Assembly: GCF_902859825.1 (NCBI RefSeq)
Contig: NZ_CADIKB010000028.1
Span: forward strand, 26,495-90,494
Direction of reading: 5' to 3'
From: Paraburkholderia phenoliruptrix
Lineage (GTDB): Bacteria > Pseudomonadota > Gammaproteobacteria > Burkholderiales > Burkholderiaceae
DNA: 64,000 nt
The position numbers and the translations under genes were made by a program. How positions within the stretch are numbered: position 1 is the stretch's first letter; the number at the start of each line of letters is the position of its first letter. Below are positions 43,593 to 52,336 of the stretch, in pieces. Below the pieces are notes generated by a model, which searched no databases, had not been told where the DNA came from, and worked only from the letters and a program-made list of their open reading frames with translations.

Positions 43593-43619
43593 AAGGGACG
43601 GCGGCGCCGTCCCTTTTTC
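43593..43619 (+). terminator. Terminator after glnA
   Basis: Perfect stem AGGGACGGC/GCCGTCCCT with a 3-base loop followed by TTTTT. It should reduce read-through from glnA into ntrB. Confidence 0.92.
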
Positions 43620-43670
43620 GTTAGACCGGCGCAGTGGTTTGCCACCATCTCCTATCGGCCAGACTGCAAG

Positions 43671-44813
43671 ATGGTTCTAAAAAATCTGATCAAGGCGAGA
43701 AAAGGGCACGTCGACACGCTGTCGGACGACGCGCAACTCGTCGCCTCCGGACTGTTGCCGGGCTTCGAGGCCTTGCCGACCGTCGTGCTGATCCTCGAGA
43801 AGCGCACGCTGCGTGTCGCGTTTGCGAATCCGTCGGCGGAGTCGATGCTCGAACTCTCGCGCAAGCAATTGACGCAGATGGCGTGGCCGGACATCTTCTC
43901 GAACGCCGACGAACTGATCGCGACCATCACCGCGATTGCCGCCCACCGTTTTCACGCGACGCATCTCGATGCCGTGCTCGAGCGGCCCGGTCACGAGCCG
44001 CTGCACGTCCACGCGATCGTCGGCTTTCTGGAAAGTGCGCAAGACTATGTGCTGCTCGAACTCTTCGAGAACGAGCGCCATTTGCGCAGCGACCGCGAGG
44101 AGCGCATCAACGACCTCACGGCCGTCAACAAGCAACTGATCCGCAATCTCGCGCACGAAATCAAGAACCCGCTCGGCGGTATTCGCGGCGCCGCGCAGCT
44201 GCTCGAGTTCGAACTCGGCGAGCGTCAGCGCGACGAGTTGCGCGAGTACACGCAGGTCATCATCAAGGAATCGGACCGGCTGCAAACGCTCGTCGACCGT
44301 TTGCTGGAGCCGCACCGCCATCCGCATATCGTCGGCGACGTGAACATTCACGAAGTCTGCGAGCGCGTGCGCCAGGTGATTCTCGCCGAGTTTCCGCGCG
44401 GCCTCACCATTGAGCGCGATTACGACGTGAGCGTGCCGGACCTGCGCGGCGACAAGGAGCAGCTGATCCAGGCGCTCCTGAACATCGTGCGCAATGCAGC
44501 CGAGGCGCTGCGCGAACGCATTTCGCAAGGCGACGCGCGCATTGAATTGCGCACGCGCATTGCGCGCAAGATCACGGTGTCGAAACGCTTATGTAAGCTG
44601 GCATTGGACTTGCATATCGTCGACAACGGCCCGGGCATTCCCGAGGACATCCGCGACCGCATTTTCTATCCGCTCGTATCGGGGCGCGAGGACGGCAGCG
44701 GTCTCGGCCTCACGCTCGCGCAGACGTTCGTGCAGCAGCACGACGGCCTGATCGAAGTAGAAAGCCGGCCCGGCCACACCGAGTTTCAGATTCTGCTGCC
44801 GCTCGACTACTGA
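43671..44813 (+). CDS. ntrB: Nitrogen regulation sensor kinase NtrB (GlnL)
   Basis: The 380-residue protein has an N-terminal PAS domain (about 30-140), the phosphorylated histidine in NLAHEIKNPLGGIRGAAQLL and a kinase domain with the N-box NIVRNAAEA, G1 VDNGPGIPEDI and G2 SGLGLTLAQ. There is no membrane segment, as in NtrB, which responds to PII proteins in the cytoplasm and phosphorylates NtrC when nitrogen is short. It follows glnA and its terminator and precedes ntrC by about 47 bases. Confidence 0.95.
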   Translation: MVLKNLIKARKGHVDTLSDDAQLVASGLLPGFEALPTVVLILEKRTLRVAFANPSAESMLELSRKQLTQMAWPDIFSNADELIATITAIAAHRFHATHLDAVLERPGHEPLHVHAIVGFLESAQDYVLLELFENERHLRSDREERINDLTAVNKQLIRNLAHEIKNPLGGIRGAAQLLEFELGERQRDELREYTQVIIKESDRLQTLVDRLLEPHRHPHIVGDVNIHEVCERVRQVILAEFPRGLTIERDYDVSVPDLRGDKEQLIQALLNIVRNAAEALRERISQGDARIELRTRIARKITVSKRLCKLALDLHIVDNGPGIPEDIRDRIFYPLVSGREDGSGLGLTLAQTFVQQHDGLIEVESRPGHTEFQILLPLDY

Positions 44814-44860
44814 CACGCCTGTGTTGACCGCAAGCATCTCAAGACTTCTGACAGACCTAT

Positions 44861-46378
44861 ATGAAGCCGATCTGGATAGTAGACGACGATCAATCGATTC
44901 GCTGGGTGCTCGAAAAAGCGCTCGCGCGCGAGAACTTCGCGACGCGCAGCTTCGCGAACGTGCGCGAGGCGTCGGCGGCACTCGACCACGAAAGCCCGCA
45001 GGTACTGGTGTCCGACATCCGGATGCCGGGCGGCTCGGGCCTCGAACTGCTGCAAACCGTGCGCGACAAGGTGCCGGGTCTGCCGGTCATCATCATGACG
45101 GCGTTCTCCGATCTGGACAGCGCGGTGGCCGCGTTCCAGGGCGGCGCCTTCGAGTATCTGGCGAAGCCGTTCGACATCGACAAAGCCGTCGAGCTGATCC
45201 GACGCGCAGTGGATGAAAGCATGCGCGGCGAGCAGACGTGGGATGAGCGCGTCGCCGATGCACCGGAAATGCTCGGCCAGGCGCCCGCCATGCAGGACAT
45301 GTTTCGCGCGATCGGCCGTTTGTCGCATTCCGCCGCAACCGTGCTCATTACCGGCGAATCGGGCACCGGAAAGGAACTGGTCGCGCGTGCGTTGCACCGA
45401 CATAGCCCACGCGCGAACGGTCCCTTCATTGCGCTGAACACGGCGGCGATTCCTAAAGATCTGTTGGAGTCCGAACTGTTCGGCCACGAACGCGGTGCCT
45501 TCACCGGCGCGCAGGCCATGCGCCAGGGCCGTTTCGAGCAGGCGGAGAACGGCACACTGTTTCTGGACGAAATCGGCGATATGCCGTTCGATTTGCAGAC
45601 GCGGCTGTTGCGCGTGCTGTCGGATGGCCAGTTCTATCGTGTCGGCGGCCACAATCCGCTGCGTGCCAATGTGCGCGTGATCGCGGCCACGCATCAGAAT
45701 CTGGAATCGCGCGTGCGTCAGGGACTGTTTCGCGAGGACCTGTATCACCGTCTCAATGTGATTCGCTTGCGTTTGCCGGCGTTGCGCGAGCGCAGCGAAG
45801 ATATTCCGCTGCTCACGCGGCACTTCCTGCAAAAGAGCGCGCGTGATCTGGGCGTGGAGCCCAAGCGCGTCTCTGAGGAAGCGCTCGCTTATCTCGCGTC
45901 GCTGCCGTTTCCGGGCAACGTGCGGCAGTTGGAGAATCTCGCCAACTGGCTCACGGTGATGGCGCCTGCGCAGACCATTGAGATCAAGGATTTGCCGCCG
46001 GATCTCAGTCCCGCTCAGGCGGGCGCGACGGATCTTGCCGGCGGTGGCGGCACGGCGATCGGCATGGCGGACGCGAGCCTCACGGCCACGGCGCCGATCA
46101 ATGGGGCGAGTGCCGCAGCGCAGGCCGGCACGGCGGGCGGCATGCCGGTCGCGGCGCCCGTGAGCGCATGGGAAGGCGGCTTACGCACCGAAGTCGCGCG
46201 CCTGTTGCGCGAGAATTCGGCGGATGTGATGGACGAACTCGCGCGCCGCTTCGAAGCCGCGGTGATACGCGAGGCGCTCGACTTCACGCGCGGGCGCAAA
46301 GTCGAGGCGGCGGAGCGTCTTGGCATCGGCCGCAACACGATTACGCGCAAGATTCAGGAACTAAACCTGGAACCGTGA
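44861..46378 (+). CDS. ntrC: Nitrogen response regulator NtrC (sigma-54 activator)
   Basis: The 505-residue protein has a receiver domain with acceptor D52 in LVSDIRMPGG and conserved K in LAKPFD, an AAA+ domain with Walker A GESGTGKE, the sigma-54 contact loop GAFTGAQ and Walker B LFLDEIGDM, and a C-terminal Fis-type helix-turn-helix (KVEAAERLGIGRNTITRKIQEL). An Ala/Gly-rich linker of about 60 residues joins the last two. Phosphorylated NtrC opens sigma-54 promoters, including the one ahead of glnA. Confidence 0.96.
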   Translation: MKPIWIVDDDQSIRWVLEKALARENFATRSFANVREASAALDHESPQVLVSDIRMPGGSGLELLQTVRDKVPGLPVIIMTAFSDLDSAVAAFQGGAFEYLAKPFDIDKAVELIRRAVDESMRGEQTWDERVADAPEMLGQAPAMQDMFRAIGRLSHSAATVLITGESGTGKELVARALHRHSPRANGPFIALNTAAIPKDLLESELFGHERGAFTGAQAMRQGRFEQAENGTLFLDEIGDMPFDLQTRLLRVLSDGQFYRVGGHNPLRANVRVIAATHQNLESRVRQGLFREDLYHRLNVIRLRLPALRERSEDIPLLTRHFLQKSARDLGVEPKRVSEEALAYLASLPFPGNVRQLENLANWLTVMAPAQTIEIKDLPPDLSPAQAGATDLAGGGGTAIGMADASLTATAPINGASAAAQAGTAGGMPVAAPVSAWEGGLRTEVARLLRENSADVMDELARRFEAAVIREALDFTRGRKVEAAERLGIGRNTITRKIQELNLEP

Positions 46379-46385
46379 GAGGTCG

Positions 46386-46415
46386 GGGTTGACCGCGCGC
46401 GGGAGCGGTCAACCC
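46386..46415 (+). terminator. Strong hairpin after ntrC
   Basis: GGGTTGACCGC and GCGGTCAACCC form a perfect 11-bp stem with an 8-base loop 8 bases after the ntrC stop. No T-run follows, so it may act as a weak terminator or as a 3' stabiliser. Confidence 0.55.
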
Positions 46416-46524
46416 GAGTTCTGCCCGCGTCGCTGCCGCGTCCCATACGTGTCGGAGCCGCACCCGACGCGTGTTCGAGCCGCGGCAAGGCATAATCAAC
46501 GCTGTTTTCATCCGACAGCCCACG

Positions 46525-48669
46525 ATGCCTTCCGCTTCTTCCGTTGTTTCTACCTGGCCGCTTTCCCCCGATCCTTTCCTCTGGCTCGAAGCGCTCGACG
46601 ACCCCGATGCACTGGCATGGGTCGAGAAGCAGAATGCCCACACGCGCGCCGCGTGGTGCAGCGGCGCGCCATTCGAGGCGCTCAGGCAACGGCTCGCCGA
46701 TGCCTATTTGCCGCGCGAGCGCCCCGTCATTCCCGATCGCTGGAAAGAGTGGGCGTATGACCTGTGGCAGGACGAGCACAATCCCAAAGGGCTGTGGCGG
46801 CGCACTCCATGGGCGGCGTGGCGCGCCGGCAACCCTGACTGGCAGAACCTGATCGACTTCGACGCGCTCGGCGAGGCGGAGGGCACGCCCTGGGTATGCG
46901 TCGAACTGGACATTCTGTATCCGGACGGCGACCGCGCGTTGATCACGCTGTCGCCCGGCGGCTCGGACGCGCTGGTGGTGCGCGAGTTCGACATCGACGC
47001 GCGGCGCTTTCTTGACGATGGTTTCGCGATCCCGAAGGCGGGCAAGCACACGGCGTCGTGGATCGACCGCGATACGCTTTACGTCGGCTGGGACAATGGG
47101 CGCAAGAGCCTCACGCGCTCGGGCTATCCGCGTGAGGTGCGGCGCTGGACGCGCGGCACCGCGCTCGCCGACGCGCCGGTTGTGTTCAGAGGCGCGCATG
47201 GCGACATCGGCGTGGAAGCGCATTACGATCCGGTGGAAAAGCGCCACACGGTGGTGAGCAGCGTCGATTTCTTCGACTCGGACACGTACTACCTCGAGAT
47301 GGCAGATGGCATGCCCGTTGCCGCCGATGCCTGGCGCCGCTATGACGTGCCCTCGCATGTGGCGGTGAGCGCTTGGCAGGGCTGGCTTCTGCTCGAGCCG
47401 CGGCTCGACTGGCACTGCCGCGACGTCGTGTATCCGGGCGGCGCGTTGTTGGCGATTCGCGAGGACGCGTTCATGCGCGGCGAGCGGGAGGTGACGCCGC
47501 TGTTCATGCCGACTTCGCAGACGTCCGCGTGCGAATGGACGCATACGCGCAACCAGCTCATCGTGTCGTATCTGGAAGACGTGCAGAACAGGACCTTGCT
47601 GTTCGCGCCATCGCAATCCGCCGCGCAGACGTGGCAGTGGCAACAGCGCGTCTTTCCGTCGCGCGAGGACGGACAGGCCGACGTCTCGCCGGTGGAGTCG
47701 ACGCTGAACGACGAAGTGTTCGTCGATACCGACGATTATTTGCGGCCGCCTGCGTACTGGCTCGCCGATCTTGCCCGCGACGATCTGAACGACTGGGCGT
47801 TGCTCGACCGCTGGCCGACGCAGTTCGACGCCACGCGCTTCACGGTGACGCGCGGCCATGCGGTTTCCGCGGACGGCACGCGTGTGCCGTACACCGTGAT
47901 CGGTCCACGCGACGCGCAAACGGCTGCACGCATAAATTCCGCTGGCGAGGCGGCAGTCGCGCAACCGGCGCGGCCGTGCCTTCTGACCGGCTACGGCGGT
48001 TTCGCGATTCCCTTGCTGCCGAGCTATCTGACGGGGCAGGGCATCGGTTGGCTCGAGCGCGGCGGCGTGTATGTGGTCGCGCACATTCGCGGCGGCGGCG
48101 AGTTCGGCACGCGCTGGCATACGGCGGCGCAAATCGAACACCGGCAACGCGCCTTCGACGATTTCATCGCGGTGGCCGAGGCGCTCGTTGCGAGCGGCGT
48201 GACGAGCGCCAGGCAGCTCGGTATTCAGGGCGGCAGCAACGGCGGCTTGCTGGTCGCGGCGTGCATGGTGCAGCGTCCCAAGCTGTTCGGCGCCGTGGTC
48301 TGCGAGGTGCCGCTGCTCGACATGAGCCGCTATCACCTGCTGCATGCGGGCGCGTCATGGATCGACGAATACGGCGATCCGGACGATCCCGACGACGCGC
48401 GCGTGCTTGCCGCTTACTCGCCGTATCATCGCGTGTCGGCGCGCGTGAAGTATCCGCCGGTGCTGTTCACGACCTCGACCGCCGACGATCGCGTGCATCC
48501 CGGCCATGCGCGCAAGATGGCGGCGCGCATGCAGGCGCTCGGCGTAGACAACGTGTGGTATCGCGAGAACACCGAAGGCGGGCACGGCGGCGCCGACGAG
48601 CTGGAGCAGGCCGAGCATGACGCGATGGTGTTCGGGTTCCTGTGGGGAACGTTGGGCGCTTCGGCTTGA
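46525..48669 (+). CDS. Prolyl oligopeptidase-family serine peptidase (S9)
   Basis: The 714-residue protein has an N-terminal propeller-type region (DPFLWLEALDDPDALAWVEKQN is typical of the S9 start) and a C-terminal alpha/beta hydrolase domain with the nucleophile in GGSNGGLLVA, the Asp in TADDRVHPGHA and the His in EGGHGGAD. It cleaves short peptides, often after proline or basic residues. No signal peptide is seen. ATG 46525 is chosen; an in-frame GTG-type extension to 46471 does not look conserved. No clear ribosome binding site is visible. Confidence 0.88.
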   Translation: MPSASSVVSTWPLSPDPFLWLEALDDPDALAWVEKQNAHTRAAWCSGAPFEALRQRLADAYLPRERPVIPDRWKEWAYDLWQDEHNPKGLWRRTPWAAWRAGNPDWQNLIDFDALGEAEGTPWVCVELDILYPDGDRALITLSPGGSDALVVREFDIDARRFLDDGFAIPKAGKHTASWIDRDTLYVGWDNGRKSLTRSGYPREVRRWTRGTALADAPVVFRGAHGDIGVEAHYDPVEKRHTVVSSVDFFDSDTYYLEMADGMPVAADAWRRYDVPSHVAVSAWQGWLLLEPRLDWHCRDVVYPGGALLAIREDAFMRGEREVTPLFMPTSQTSACEWTHTRNQLIVSYLEDVQNRTLLFAPSQSAAQTWQWQQRVFPSREDGQADVSPVESTLNDEVFVDTDDYLRPPAYWLADLARDDLNDWALLDRWPTQFDATRFTVTRGHAVSADGTRVPYTVIGPRDAQTAARINSAGEAAVAQPARPCLLTGYGGFAIPLLPSYLTGQGIGWLERGGVYVVAHIRGGGEFGTRWHTAAQIEHRQRAFDDFIAVAEALVASGVTSARQLGIQGGSNGGLLVAACMVQRPKLFGAVVCEVPLLDMSRYHLLHAGASWIDEYGDPDDPDDARVLAAYSPYHRVSARVKYPPVLFTTSTADDRVHPGHARKMAARMQALGVDNVWYRENTEGGHGGADELEQAEHDAMVFGFLWGTLGASA

Positions 48670-48716
48670 GGGGAGGGAGCGCGTGGCCGGTCGCCGGGCG
48701 CTGCGCCTGTCTGCCG

Positions 48717-49496
48717 TTACGCGCCTAACTGCGCGACTACCGGCGCGTGATCCGACGGCTGGTCCCACTTGCGCGGCACCTTGTCGACTTCGCATGACGT
48801 GCACGTTTCGGCAAGCGGCTTCGACAGCAGAATGTGGTCGATACGCAGCCCCGCGTTGCGGCGGAACGCCATCATCCGGTAGTCCCACCACGAGTAGATT
48901 TTTTCCGGCTGATCGAACTGGCGAAAGGCGTCGACGAGACCGAGCTCCGTCAAGCGCACGAACTCGGCGCGTTCTTCCGGCGACACCAGATTCTGGCCTT
49001 CCCACACCTTCGGATCGTGCACGTCGCGATCGTCCGGTGCGATGTTGTAGTCGCCGAGCAGCGCGAGCTTCGGATACAGCGCCATCTCGCTTCTGACCCA
49101 GTCGTGCAGCGCGGCGAGCCAGCGCAGCTTGTACGCGAACTTGTCCGTGCCGGGCGCCTGGCCGTTGGGGAAGTACGCGGAAATGACACGCACGCCCTCG
49201 ACGGTCGCCGCGACCACGCGCTGCTGCAGGTCTTCAAAGCCCGGAATGTTCCGCACGACGCTGGCTTCGTCGACAGAAAGCCCCTCGCGCACGAGGATGC
49301 CGACGCCGTTGTACGTCTTCTGGCCCGCGAACCAGCTCCGGTAGCCTTTCTCTTCCAGTTCGGCGCGCGGGAACTTCTCGTCGGGCAGCTTCAGTTCCTG
49401 AAGGCACAGCACGTCGGTCCGGCTCGTTTCGAGCCAGTCGATCACATGCTGCTGACGGACTTTGAGAGAGTTGACGTTCCAGGTGGCGATTTTCAC
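48717..49496 (-). CDS. xth: Exodeoxyribonuclease III (AP endonuclease)
   Basis: The 259-residue protein has the ExoIII/APE1 motifs: TWNVNSLKVR, LCLQELKLPD (catalytic Glu), YFPNG, LLGDYNIAPDD, WWDYR and the final RIDHIL and QPSDHAPV with catalytic Asp and His. It cuts DNA at abasic sites and removes 3' blocking groups in base excision repair. It converges with the S9 peptidase gene and starts about 300 bases from the initiator tRNA; that stretch (49497-49749) shows no gene. Confidence 0.95.
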   Translation of the reverse strand: MKIATWNVNSLKVRQQHVIDWLETSRTDVLCLQELKLPDEKFPRAELEEKGYRSWFAGQKTYNGVGILVREGLSVDEASVVRNIPGFEDLQQRVVAATVEGVRVISAYFPNGQAPGTDKFAYKLRWLAALHDWVRSEMALYPKLALLGDYNIAPDDRDVHDPKVWEGQNLVSPEERAEFVRLTELGLVDAFRQFDQPEKIYSWWDYRMMAFRRNAGLRIDHILLSKPLAETCTSCEVDKVPRKWDQPSDHAPVVAQLGA

Positions 49497-49749
49497 GGGA
49501 AATTCTCGAGCTGAATGGCGCAGGAGCCGTAGCTTACCAGCGTGGAGGCGCAGCGAGGATTTTTGCGTCGTCCGATCGTCTCACGGCAAGCGAGAATCAA
49601 CGGTGACGCAGCTAGTCGTGGCGAACAGGGGCGTCGATGTGTGCGCCGAGAGCCCGTTGCCGCGCTTGCGGTTCGATAAGGATGACGAAGCAATGTGCCG
49701 ATGTGCTCCGCGTTGCGGAGAAAACCGGCGATGTTTCTGCGGGAACAGG

Positions 49750-49778
49750 TTGACGTTTTGCCCACACCCCTATACAAT
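49750..49778 (+). promoter_or_regulatory. Promoter of the initiator tRNA gene
   Basis: TTGACG (49750-49755) and TACAAT (49773-49778) are separated by 17 bases, a near-consensus sigma-70 promoter 14 bases before the tRNA 5' end. Confidence 0.85.
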
Positions 49779-49791
49779 CTCTTTTCTCTGA

Positions 49792-49868
49792 CGCGGGGTG
49801 GAGCAGTCTGGCAGCTCGTCGGGCTCATAACCCGAAGGTCACAGGTTCAAATCCTGTCCCCGCAACCA
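49792..49868 (+). tRNA. Initiator tRNA-fMet(CAT)
   Basis: The 77-base gene folds as a complete cloverleaf with anticodon CAT at 49826-49828. Initiator marks are present: base 1 C faces A72 instead of pairing, and the anticodon stem ends in three G-C pairs (GGG/CCC). CCA is encoded. It has its own promoter and terminator. Confidence 0.97.
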
Positions 49869-49878
49869 AGCATTGTTG

Positions 49879-49911
49879 AAAGCCCGCTGGCGCAAGCCGT
49901 GCGGGCTTTTT
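49879..49911 (+). terminator. Terminator of the initiator tRNA
   Basis: AAGCCCGC and GCGGGCTT form a stem followed by TTTTT, 10 bases after the tRNA 3' end. Confidence 0.9.
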
Positions 49912-49976
49912 AGCTTGCGGCGCAGAAATTCAGGCAGCCGTTTGCGTTGAATCGCAGCACGCACACCGACTTGCCT

Positions 49977-50675
49977 TCACTCGCCTGAAATCGCCCACTC
50001 CACAGCCGCTTGCGCATGCAGCGCCGTAGTATCGAACACGGGCAGCGCCGAATCTTCCGGCTTGATCAGCAATGTAATTTCCGTGCAGCCGAGAATCACC
50101 GCCTCTGCACCGCGTGCGCGCAGGGATTCGATCACGGTTTGATACACCATACGCGATTCGCTCTTCACGTTGCCGTGACACAGTTCGTCGTAAATGATGC
50201 GATGCACGTCGGCGCGCTGCGCCTCGTCGGGCACGAGCGTCTCGAGGCCGTAGCGTTCGCGCAGCCGGCCCGTGTAAAACGTCTGCTCCATCGTATAACG
50301 GGTGCCGAGCAGGCCGACCCGTTCGACGCCCGCTTTGCGCAGCGCGCTGCCGGTCGGATCCGCAATATGCAGGAACGGCACGTGAATGGCCCGCTCGATG
50401 GATTCATACACGCGATGCATCGTGTTGGTGGCGAGCATCACCAGTTCGGCGCCGCCGCGCTCCAGTTGACGCGCAGCATCCGCCATCTGCTCGCCGAGCG
50501 CGTGCCAGTCGCCCGCGCGCTGATTGGCCTCGATCGGCGCGAAGTCGACGGTCAGCATCAGGCTGCGCGCATTGTGATGACCGCCGAGGCGCGCCTTCGC
50601 ATGACGGTTGAGCAGTTTGTAGTACTCGACGGACGACTCCCAGCTCATGCCGCCGATCACACCTATCGTTTTCAT
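49977..50675 (-). CDS. Aspartate/glutamate racemase-family protein (YgeA type)
   Basis: The 232-residue protein has the family start MKTIGVIGGMSWESS and the second catalytic cysteine in GCTEI. The first catalytic site reads ATNTMHR, with Thr where classical aspartate racemases have Cys; to my knowledge YgeA-type broad-range amino acid racemases share this change. It probably interconverts L- and D-forms of some amino acids, as used in peptidoglycan turnover. The start at 50675 has GGGAG 7 bases upstream; an in-frame extension to 50804 is non-homologous. Confidence 0.85.
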   Translation of the reverse strand: MKTIGVIGGMSWESSVEYYKLLNRHAKARLGGHHNARSLMLTVDFAPIEANQRAGDWHALGEQMADAARQLERGGAELVMLATNTMHRVYESIERAIHVPFLHIADPTGSALRKAGVERVGLLGTRYTMEQTFYTGRLRERYGLETLVPDEAQRADVHRIIYDELCHGNVKSESRMVYQTVIESLRARGAEAVILGCTEITLLIKPEDSALPVFDTTALHAQAAVEWAISGE

Positions 50676-50882
50676 CTGCGCGCTCCCGAATGAAGAAATC
50701 TGCAAGACTTTGCCGAGTATAGGTGTGCCGCGGCGCGAGTTGCCGGTACGGATTTCGCGCTGCCGGCCAGTACGGGATCTCGTATTTATCCGGCACATTT
50801 GCACAAAGTCCGCGCCGCCTTTCTGACGCCGATAGAATCATCTTCAGCCATCCCGCGAACGCCCACAGAAAAGGAGCGAGAT

Positions 50883-52175
50883 ATGGATCTGATCATCCGC
50901 CGCGCAATGCTGCCGCCACGCATCGCGCCGCAAACGCGGCATCCGGTGGACATCGGCATCGAAGCCGGGCGCATCGTCGCCGTCGAGGCAAATCTCGCCG
51001 CCGTCGCGCGCGAGGAAATCGACGCCGCCGGCTCGCTCGTCACGCCGCCCTTCGTCGATCCGCATTTCCATATGGACGCGACGCTTTCCTACGGTTTGCC
51101 GCGCGTGAACGCGTCGGGCACGCTGCTCGAAGGCATTGCGTTGTGGGGCGAACTGAAGCCGCAGCTCACGCAGGAGGCGCTGATCGAGCGCGCGCTGCAG
51201 TACTGCGATTGGGCGGTGGCGCGCGGGCTCCTGGCGATCCGCAGTCACGTCGACGTGTGCGACCCGCGCCTGCTGGCCGTTGAGGCGCTTGTCGAGGTGA
51301 AGCGCCGCGTGGCGCCGTATCTGCATCTGGAACTCGTGGCCTTTCCGCAAGACGGCGTGCTGCGCAGTCCCGGCGCATTCGAGAACCTCAAGCGCGCCAT
51401 CGCAATGGGCGTCGACGTGGTCGGCGGCATTCCGCATTTCGAGCGCACCATGGCGGACGGCGCGCAATCCGTGCGCATGTTGTGCGAGTACGCGGCCGAA
51501 CAGAGCTTGCGCGTGGACATGCACTGCGACGAATCGGACGATCCGCTGTCGCGCCACATCGAAACGCTGGCGGCCGAAACGCTGCGGCTCGGCTTGCAGG
51601 GGCGTGTCACCGGCTCGCATCTGACGTCCATGCATTCCATGGACAACTACTACGTGAGCAAGCTGTTGCCGCTGATGCGCGAATCGGGCGTGTCGGCCAT
51701 CGCCAATCCGCTCATCAACATCACGTTGCAGGGGCGCAGCGACACGTATCCGAAGCGGCGCGGCATGACGCGCGTGCCGGAGATGATGGCGGCCGGCATC
51801 AACGTCGCCTTCGGTCACGATTGCGTGATGGACCCTTGGTACAGCTTGGGCTCCGGCGACATGCTGGAGGTCGCGCACATGGGCTTGCACGTCGCGCAGA
51901 TGACGGGCGTCGACGGCATGCACGCCTGTTTCGACGCCGTCACGGTGAACGGTGCGCGCATTCTCGGTCTGGACGGCTACGGCGTCGCGCCGGGCTGCGC
52001 CGCCAATCTCGTGCTGCTCGACGCACGCGATCCCGTCGAAGCGATCCGCCTGCGCGCGGCGCGTCTCGCGGTTATCAGCGGGGGCAAAGTGGTGAGCCGG
52101 GCGCCGGCGGCGCGCGCGGCGCTCTCGCTCGAAGGGCGTCCTGCGGAAGTGGATTTCAAGCTGCACCGCGACTGA
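50883..52175 (+). CDS. Cytosine deaminase-type amidohydrolase (CodA-like)
   Basis: The 430-residue protein matches E. coli cytosine deaminase along its length: metal-binding DPHFHMDATL, GTLLEGIALWGELKP, AIRSHVDVCDP, VVGGIPHFERT, DMHCDESDDP, TGSHLTSMHSMDNYY, LQGRSDTYPKRRG and GHDCVMDPWYSLGSGDML. Metal ligands and catalytic Glu and Asp are kept. It may deaminate cytosine or a related base such as isoguanine or a triazine; ring specificity cannot be read from the sequence. AAGGAG precedes the ATG. It is divergent from the racemase gene. Confidence 0.85.
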   Translation: MDLIIRRAMLPPRIAPQTRHPVDIGIEAGRIVAVEANLAAVAREEIDAAGSLVTPPFVDPHFHMDATLSYGLPRVNASGTLLEGIALWGELKPQLTQEALIERALQYCDWAVARGLLAIRSHVDVCDPRLLAVEALVEVKRRVAPYLHLELVAFPQDGVLRSPGAFENLKRAIAMGVDVVGGIPHFERTMADGAQSVRMLCEYAAEQSLRVDMHCDESDDPLSRHIETLAAETLRLGLQGRVTGSHLTSMHSMDNYYVSKLLPLMRESGVSAIANPLINITLQGRSDTYPKRRGMTRVPEMMAAGINVAFGHDCVMDPWYSLGSGDMLEVAHMGLHVAQMTGVDGMHACFDAVTVNGARILGLDGYGVAPGCAANLVLLDARDPVEAIRLRAARLAVISGGKVVSRAPAARAALSLEGRPAEVDFKLHRD

Positions 52176-52233
52176 CGGCCACCCGCCACGCGCACGTCAA
52201 TCGGCGAGCACGCGCGCCATCGCATGAGCAGAC

Positions 52234-52273
52234 AAAAAAGCCGGTGCCCGCTCGCGCGGAACACCGGCTTTCG
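52234..52273 (-). terminator. Terminator between CodA-like and oligopeptidase genes
   Basis: AAAAGCCGGTG and CACCGGCTTT form a stem with a 14-base loop between convergent genes. The minus strand continues into six T, so it serves the oligopeptidase gene best. Confidence 0.85.
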
Positions 52274-52336
52274 TTTATCGGCGCTGGAACAGCAGAACCC
52301 GCGCCGCGCGTTCGCTCAATGCTTCACCGCGAACGG

